Positions 1-5,528 of a DNA stretch of 5,528 nucleotides are shown one piece after another. Origin of the DNA: Actinomycetota bacterium (GTDB taxonomy: Bacteria > Actinomycetota > Actinomycetes > S36-B12); assembly GCA_016870425.1 (NCBI GenBank), contig VGBQ01000165.1, positions 1 to 5,528 of the forward strand, in the 5' to 3' direction. The notes beneath the pieces were generated by a model. The model ran no database searches. It worked only from the letters and a program-made list of their open reading frames with translations, and was not told the origin of the DNA. Both the position numbers and the translations under genes were made by a program. The number at the start of each line of letters is the position of its first letter. Positions within the stretch are counted from its first letter, which is position 1.

Positions 1-11
1 TGGCCTACAGG

Positions 12-2896
<2,885 letters not shown>

Positions 2897-2903
<7 letters not shown>

Positions 2904-2932
2904 AGGGGGCAGGCTAGCCGTAGGGTGTGACG
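2897..2932 (+). promoter_or_regulatory. Putative promoter of the MBL-fold gene, possibly leaderless
   Basis: TAGGGT at 2921-2926 fits TANNNT and ends 6 nt before the GTG at 2933. Upstream, CCGACA at 2897-2902 matches the -35 consensus TTGACA at 4 of 6 positions, with an 18-nt spacer. That -35 overlaps the first codons of the divergent uvrA. The two opposing -10 elements are only 4 nt apart, so RNA polymerase could hardly occupy both promoters at once. The bases AGGG at 2922-2925 could instead act as a weak ribosome binding site for the 2933 start, with 7-nt spacing. The evidence is pattern matching only. Confidence 0.38.
2904..2916 (-). promoter_or_regulatory. Putative -10 element of a leaderless uvrA promoter
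   Basis: Read on the minus strand, TAGCCT (2916-2911) fits the actinobacterial -10 pattern TANNNT and ends 7 nt before the uvrA GTG. No purine-rich Shine-Dalgarno sequence lies in that gap, which reads GCCCCCT. A -10 six to seven bases ahead of the start codon with no ribosome binding site is the typical layout of leaderless actinobacterial transcripts. A -35 is poor: the hexamer at 2939-2934 matches TTGACA at about 3 of 6 positions, and it lies inside the divergent gene. I see no actinobacterial LexA/SOS box (GAAC-N4-GTTC) nearby. The call rests on position and pattern only. Confidence 0.4.
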
Positions 2933-3586
2933 GTGACCTACTCAGGAGACGTCCGGGTCGGTGGACCCGCCGACGTGCGCGAACTCCCCGGCCTGATCCT
3001 GTCCAAGATCGCCGTGGGGCCCATGTCCAATAACGCCTACCTCCTGCGGTGCCGCGAGACCGGAGAGCAGGTGCTCATCGATGCGGCCGCCGATCCGGAG
3101 GCGCTCCTGGACCTCATCGGCGACGACGGCATCGAGGCCGTGATTACGACCCACCGCCATGCGGACCACTGGCAGGCCCTGGGGGAAGTGGTCGCGGCAA
3201 CCGGAGCGACCACTGTGGCGGGCCGGCATGACGCCGACGGGATCCCCGTCGCCACTGACCTCCTGCTTGACGACGGTGACGAGGTCGCCTTTGGCTCGGT
3301 GGTGCTGCGGGCCATCCACCTCGTCGGACACACCCCGGGGTCGATCGCATTGCTCTACGACGACCCGGAGGGGCAGCCGCATCTCTTCACCGGTGACTGC
3401 CTCTTCCCCGGGGGCGTGGGCAAGACGGCCAACGCCGACGACTTCGCCTCACTGCACGCGGGAGTCGTCGCGAAGGTCTTCGGCGTACTCCCCGACGAGA
3501 CGTGGGTGTATCCCGGCCACGGTGACGACACGACTATCGGCCGGGAGCGGCCGTCGCTCGACGAGTGGGCCGCGCGCGGCTGGTAG
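2933..3586 (+). CDS. MBL-fold (glyoxalase II-like) metal-dependent hydrolase
   Basis: This is a 217-residue cytoplasmic protein of the metallo-beta-lactamase superfamily, close in size and layout to glyoxalase II-like hydrolases; its substrate is not known. All di-metal ligands are present: T-HRHADH gives H74, H76, D78 and H79, GHTPGS gives H133, TGDCLF gives D155 and PGHGDD gives H196. Other recognisable stretches are GPMSNNAYLL near residues 29-38 and FPGGVGKT after the metal-binding Asp. There is no signal peptide or membrane segment. The GTG at 2933 is preferred: translation begins MTYSGDVRVGGPADV, which resembles homologues as I remember them, and it has the better spacing from AGGG and from the -10-like TAGGGT. 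An in-frame GTG at 2927 would add two residues. The gene stands alone, divergent from uvrA and convergent with the GNAT gene. Related members are annotated as hydroxyacylglutathione hydrolase, but that name is not justified here, since actinobacteria generally lack glutathione. Confidence 0.93.
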   Translation: MTYSGDVRVGGPADVRELPGLILSKIAVGPMSNNAYLLRCRETGEQVLIDAAADPEALLDLIGDDGIEAVITTHRHADHWQALGEVVAATGATTVAGRHDADGIPVATDLLLDDGDEVAFGSVVLRAIHLVGHTPGSIALLYDDPEGQPHLFTGDCLFPGGVGKTANADDFASLHAGVVAKVFGVLPDETWVYPGHGDDTTIGRERPSLDEWAARGW

Positions 3587-3597
3587 CGCCCGGCGCT
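3585..3597. terminator. Small GC hairpin after the MBL gene, weak terminator candidate
   Basis: AGCGCCCGGCGCT is a perfect inverted repeat around one central base (5-bp stem, 3-nt loop), and it begins within the TAG stop codon of the MBL gene. It sits at the start of the 67-nt gap (3587-3653) between two convergent genes, where a terminator is expected. No T-tract follows on the plus strand, so a standard intrinsic terminator is doubtful. A second, looser pairing in the same gap joins CGCTCA (3607-3612) and TGAGCG (3635-3640) around a 22-nt loop. Confidence 0.25.
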
Positions 3598-3653
3598 TCG
3601 GCTTCACGCTCAAGAGTTGCACTATCGACGTTGCTGAGCGCAGATATCGCACG

Positions 3654-4127
3654 TCACGTGCACGAAGCACAGCCGCGGGCCAAGCGCATCACCGGCACGT
3701 GATGGCCCGCATCGCGGGCACCATCCGGGACGAAGCCTCGATCTGCGTAGAAGCGCCGTGCCCGATCATTGCCCTCGGCCACCCACAGGCTCACGATCCG
3801 CTGTGCCGGCACCTGGTCCATGAGCGCAGAACCGACGCCCCGGCCCCAGCGTTCGGGAGCGACGTACAGCGTGTAGACCTCGGTCTCCCCCGCTCGGTCG
3901 TCGTCACGTGACGGACCGAAGGCCACGAATCCACAGACTCCGCCCCCGTCCTCGGCGACCCACACCTCCCCTGCCCCTTCGGCGATGACAGTCGACCAAT
4001 GTCGGGCGCGGTCCTCAGGCGAACGTCGCGACGGGAGGTCGAGCCCGTCCTTGGCGGCGTCCCAGGCCGCGACATGGACGGCCACGATGCCCGGGATGTC
4101 CTGCGCGAGGGCATGTCGGATCAGCAC
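3654..4127 (-). CDS. GNAT-family N-acetyltransferase
   Basis: This is a 157-residue single-domain GNAT enzyme, expected to transfer an acetyl group from acetyl-CoA to an unknown amine; it should be cytoplasmic. The N-terminus (IRHALAQDIPGIVAVHVAAW) has the usual first strand and helix. Residues 54-71 (EVWVAED...VCGFVAFGP) are the central strands, and 83-104 (EVYTLYVAPERWGRGVGSAL) are motif A with the pyrophosphate-binding loop WGRGVG. Residues 115-132 (LWVAEGNDRARRFYADRGF) are motif B. The stretch between motif A and the LWV strand looks about 8 residues shorter than usual. The start is GTG, 37 nt after the terC stop. No in-frame ATG, and no good Shine-Dalgarno sequence, lies upstream, so it may depend on translation of terC. 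It is probably the last gene of the terC operon and converges with the MBL gene. The substrate cannot be told from sequence. Confidence 0.88.
   Translation of the reverse strand: MLIRHALAQDIPGIVAVHVAAWDAAKDGLDLPSRRSPEDRARHWSTVIAEGAGEVWVAEDGGGVCGFVAFGPSRDDDRAGETEVYTLYVAPERWGRGVGSALMDQVPAQRIVSLWVAEGNDRARRFYADRGFVPDGARDAGHHVPVMRLARGCASCT
3902..3913. repeat. 12-bp perfect palindrome with CACGTG core
   Basis: CGTCACGTGACG is self-complementary over all 12 bases. It lies inside the GNAT coding region, covering part of the Ser-Arg-Asp-Asp-Asp stretch near residues 73-77. The 9-mer CGTCACGTG occurs again at 3652-3660, over the GNAT stop codon, and a further CACGTGA is at 3696-3702. This could be a binding site for a dimeric regulator or could arise by chance from codon use. 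Confidence 0.3.
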
Positions 4128-4164
4128 ATCCGGAGTGTGCCAGGCGCCGGCATCGGGCGCGGCC

Positions 4165-5169
4165 TCACGATGCGGGGCTGTCGCCCTCGTGGGTCTTCGG
4201 CTTCGTGATGGTGCCGGCGTGGGCTCGCGCCGTCGGGTCCTTGCGGACCTTGATCCACGACGCGACCGTCACGACGATCAAGACGAGTGCAATCACGCCC
4301 AGTGAGAAGAGGGTCGGGATCTTCGGGACGACGGGGTAGGTCTCATGGACGAATGTGAGGATCAACTTGACGCCGATGAAGACAAGGATGATCGCCAGCC
4401 CCATGGACAGGTAGATCAACTTGTCAAGCAGGCCGCGGAGCAGGAAGTAGAGGGCGCGCAGGCCCAGCAGCGCTGCCGCATTCGCCGTGAAGACGAGATA
4501 GGGCTCCTGCGTCACGCCAAAGGTCGCGGGGATCGAGTCGAGCGCGAAGAGCAGGTCGGTCGATGCGATGGCGACCATGACGAGGAGCAGGGGCGTCGCC
4601 ATGCGCTTGCCATCGAGACGGACGAAGAGCTTGGTGCCGTGGTAGTCGGGGGTGATCGGGTACCACTTGCGGACGGTGCGTACGACGAGATTGTCCTTGG
4701 GCTCGGGGTCGGCATCGCGATGGCGGAAGAGCTGCACGCCCGTCCAGATGAGGATCGCGCCGAAGATCACGAATGTGAAGGCGAATGCCGCGAGCGCGGC
4801 TGCCCCTACCGCGATGAAGATTGCTCGCAGCACGAGTGCGAGGACGACACCGACGAGGAGCACGCGCTGGTGATAGATGCTCGGCACTGCGAACTGGCCC
4901 AGGATGATGACGAAGACAAAGAGGTTGTCGACGGAGAGCGACTTCTCGACCAGGTACGCCGCGAAGTACTGGGTGCCCAGGTCACTGCCCTGCCACACCC
5001 AGATGAAGACGCCGAAGGCGATGGCCACCGCGATGTAGAAGACCGACCACAGTGCTGCTTCCCGGAAGGAGACCTCATGGGGCTTGCGGCTCACCGTGAG
5101 AAAGTCCATGACGACGAGCACGAGGATGGCGCCGACGGTGATCAGCCACATCGTGAGCGAGACGCTCAA
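4165..5169 (-). CDS. TerC-family integral membrane protein (probable metal ion transporter)
   Basis: This is a 334-residue polytopic membrane protein of the TerC/Alx family. Members were named for tellurium resistance, and several are now linked to Mn2+ export or to loading exported proteins with metal. Family hallmarks are present: EKSLSVDN at residues 75-82, STDLLFALDSIPA at 203-215 with acidic D205 and D211 inside a membrane helix, and FTANAAALLGLRALYFLL at 227-244. About nine hydrophobic segments are visible (roughly 7-25, 40-60, 80-96, 102-121, 125-147, 191-211, 223-245, 250-273, 286-305). A polar loop lies at about 148-188 and a short tail ends KPKTHEGDSPAS. The TTG start is chosen because GGGAGGA sits just before it. 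An upstream ATG at 5271 would run through the end of the preceding gene and add a non-family, Arg/Ser-rich stretch; an ATG at 5151 lacks a ribosome binding site. It follows a terC paralogue by 28 nt, so they are likely co-transcribed. The specific metal is not known. Confidence 0.93.
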   Translation of the reverse strand: MSVSLTMWLITVGAILVLVVMDFLTVSRKPHEVSFREAALWSVFYIAVAIAFGVFIWVWQGSDLGTQYFAAYLVEKSLSVDNLFVFVIILGQFAVPSIYHQRVLLVGVVLALVLRAIFIAVGAAALAAFAFTFVIFGAILIWTGVQLFRHRDADPEPKDNLVVRTVRKWYPITPDYHGTKLFVRLDGKRMATPLLLVMVAIASTDLLFALDSIPATFGVTQEPYLVFTANAAALLGLRALYFLLRGLLDKLIYLSMGLAIILVFIGVKLILTFVHETYPVVPKIPTLFSLGVIALVLIVVTVASWIKVRKDPTARAHAGTITKPKTHEGDSPAS

Positions 5170-5173
5170 GGAT

Positions 5174-5180
5174 TCCTCCC
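5174..5180 (-). promoter_or_regulatory. Strong ribosome binding site that sets the TTG start of terC
   Basis: Read on the minus strand, GGGAGGA (5180-5174) is a near-ideal Shine-Dalgarno sequence. Its GGAGG core ends 5 nt before TTG at 5169-5167. The next in-frame ATG (5151) would be 23 nt from the same core, which is too far. This decides the gene start in favour of TTG. Confidence 0.85.
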
Positions 5181-5191
5181 GGGGTAGGTCA

Positions 5192-5208
5192 CCAACGCTA
5201 GCCGTTGG
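5192..5208. other. Short inverted repeat spanning the stop codon of the upstream terC paralogue
   Basis: CCAACG (5192-5197) and CGTTGG (5203-5208) are perfect inverted repeats around a 5-nt loop, CTAGC. On the minus strand the loop contains the TAG stop of the upstream terC copy. The hairpin would stand about 11 nt before the Shine-Dalgarno sequence of the next gene. There is no T-tract, so it is unlikely to terminate transcription fully; it might affect RNA stability or the relative yield of the two proteins. Confidence 0.3.
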
Positions 5209-5528
5209 CCTCCGGATCGGCCTCCTGGTCCCGGTCACTCTCGGGCTGGAGCTCCTCGAGTGCCTGCCCACGATCGGCCGCGGCGATCGCCTCCGCCTCC
5301 GACTCGGGAGACTCCGCGATCAGGGCCGGATTGCGTCTCACGGCCGCCAGGCTCACGACGGTGGTGGCTGCGAGCACGCCGATGATGACGCCGAGTGAGA
5401 CGAGGATGGGGATGTGGGGGACGGCCAGGTCCGTCGTCTCATCGAGTGCCTCCAGCACGAGCTTGATCCCGATGAATCCCAGAATGATCGCCAGCCCGCG
5501 ATTGAGGTAGATGATCTTCGCGAAGAGT
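5198..5528 (-). CDS. Second TerC-family membrane protein, C-terminal part only (cut by window edge)
   Basis: The reading frame is open from the right edge to a TAG stop, giving about 110 residues with no start in the window. The first visible residues, LFAKIIYLNRGLAIILGFIGIKLVLEAL, line up with LLDKLIYLSMGLAIILVFIGVKLILTFV of the downstream TerC protein. The following helix, PHIPILVSLGVIIGVLAATTVVSLAAVRRNP, matches PKIPTLFSLGVIALVLIVVTVASWIKVRKDP. It is therefore a paralogue carrying the last two membrane segments. An in-frame GTG at 5458 is an internal Val and not a gene start. After the last helix, the tail of about 40 residues is markedly acidic (ESPESEAEAIAAADRGQ, then many E/D up to EANG), unlike the short tail of its neighbour. 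It is the upstream gene of the probable terC-terC-GNAT operon, truncated only by the window boundary. Confidence 0.9.
   Translation of the reverse strand, partial: LFAKIIYLNRGLAIILGFIGIKLVLEALDETTDLAVPHIPILVSLGVIIGVLAATTVVSLAAVRRNPALIAESPESEAEAIAAADRGQALEELQPESDRDQEADPEANG

Noticed and set aside
3159..3911. Open frame of 250 codons on the plus strand running through the MBL gene into the GNAT gene
   Set aside because: It overlaps two well-supported genes in other frames, and its product is Arg/Ser/Thr-rich with no family resemblance.
4144..4160. Hairpin GCGCC / GGCGC (7-nt loop) between terC and the GNAT gene
   Set aside because: A 5-bp GC stem without a T-tract is common by chance in such GC-rich DNA; not enough to call a terminator or attenuator.
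4345..5187. Open frame of 280 codons, very rich in Asp, Glu and His, opposite terC
   Set aside because: The acidic composition is what results from reading hydrophobic membrane-helix codons backwards; the minus frame carries clear TerC motifs.
5170..5271. N-terminal extension of terC to an upstream ATG at 5271
   Set aside because: The extra 34 residues overlap the coding end of the upstream terC copy and do not look like TerC; a strong ribosome binding site supports TTG at 5169.
5198..5458. Separate 86-residue gene starting with GTG at 5458
   Set aside because: The same frame stays open to the window edge and encodes a TerC helix upstream of that GTG, so it is the end of a larger gene.

Overview
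The window is GC-rich, gene-dense DNA, most likely chromosomal and from an actinobacterium (Actinomycetota). The evidence is the codon use (strong G/C at third positions), GTG and TTG start codons, a UvrA whose sequence closely resembles actinomycete UvrA from memory, and an MBL-fold protein with the GPM-x-NNAYLL / GDCLFPGGVGKT signatures that I associate with actinobacteria. No RNA gene, insertion sequence, CRISPR array, phage or plasmid marker is visible, and nothing looks recently acquired.

Layout, left to right. Positions 12-2903 (minus) hold a complete uvrA, the damage-recognition ATPase of nucleotide excision repair. Back to back with it, after a gap of only 29 nt, a plus-strand gene (2933-3586) encodes a complete metallo-beta-lactamase-fold hydrolase with all metal ligands. 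A 67-nt convergent gap follows. Next comes a minus-strand block, listed in transcription order: the C-terminal end of a TerC-family membrane protein (5528-5198, cut by the window edge), a complete second TerC-family protein (5169-4165), and a small GNAT acetyltransferase (4127-3654). The gaps in this block are 28 and 37 nt, so it reads like an operon whose promoter lies beyond the right edge.

How the parts may fit together: UvrA repairs bulky DNA lesions. TerC-family proteins are membrane metal transporters, with Mn2+ export shown for some members. The MBL protein is an unassigned glyoxalase II-like hydrolase. As I recall, uvrA, an MBL gene and terC lie near each other (and near uvrB) in many actinobacteria, so this is probably a conserved housekeeping neighbourhood and not a novel island. 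The points most worth a second look are the very compact divergent uvrA/MBL control region, where both genes have a TANNNT-like -10 element 6-7 nt before a GTG (the leaderless arrangement), and the tandem TerC paralogues with very different cytoplasmic tails. I see no clear evidence of an undescribed system.
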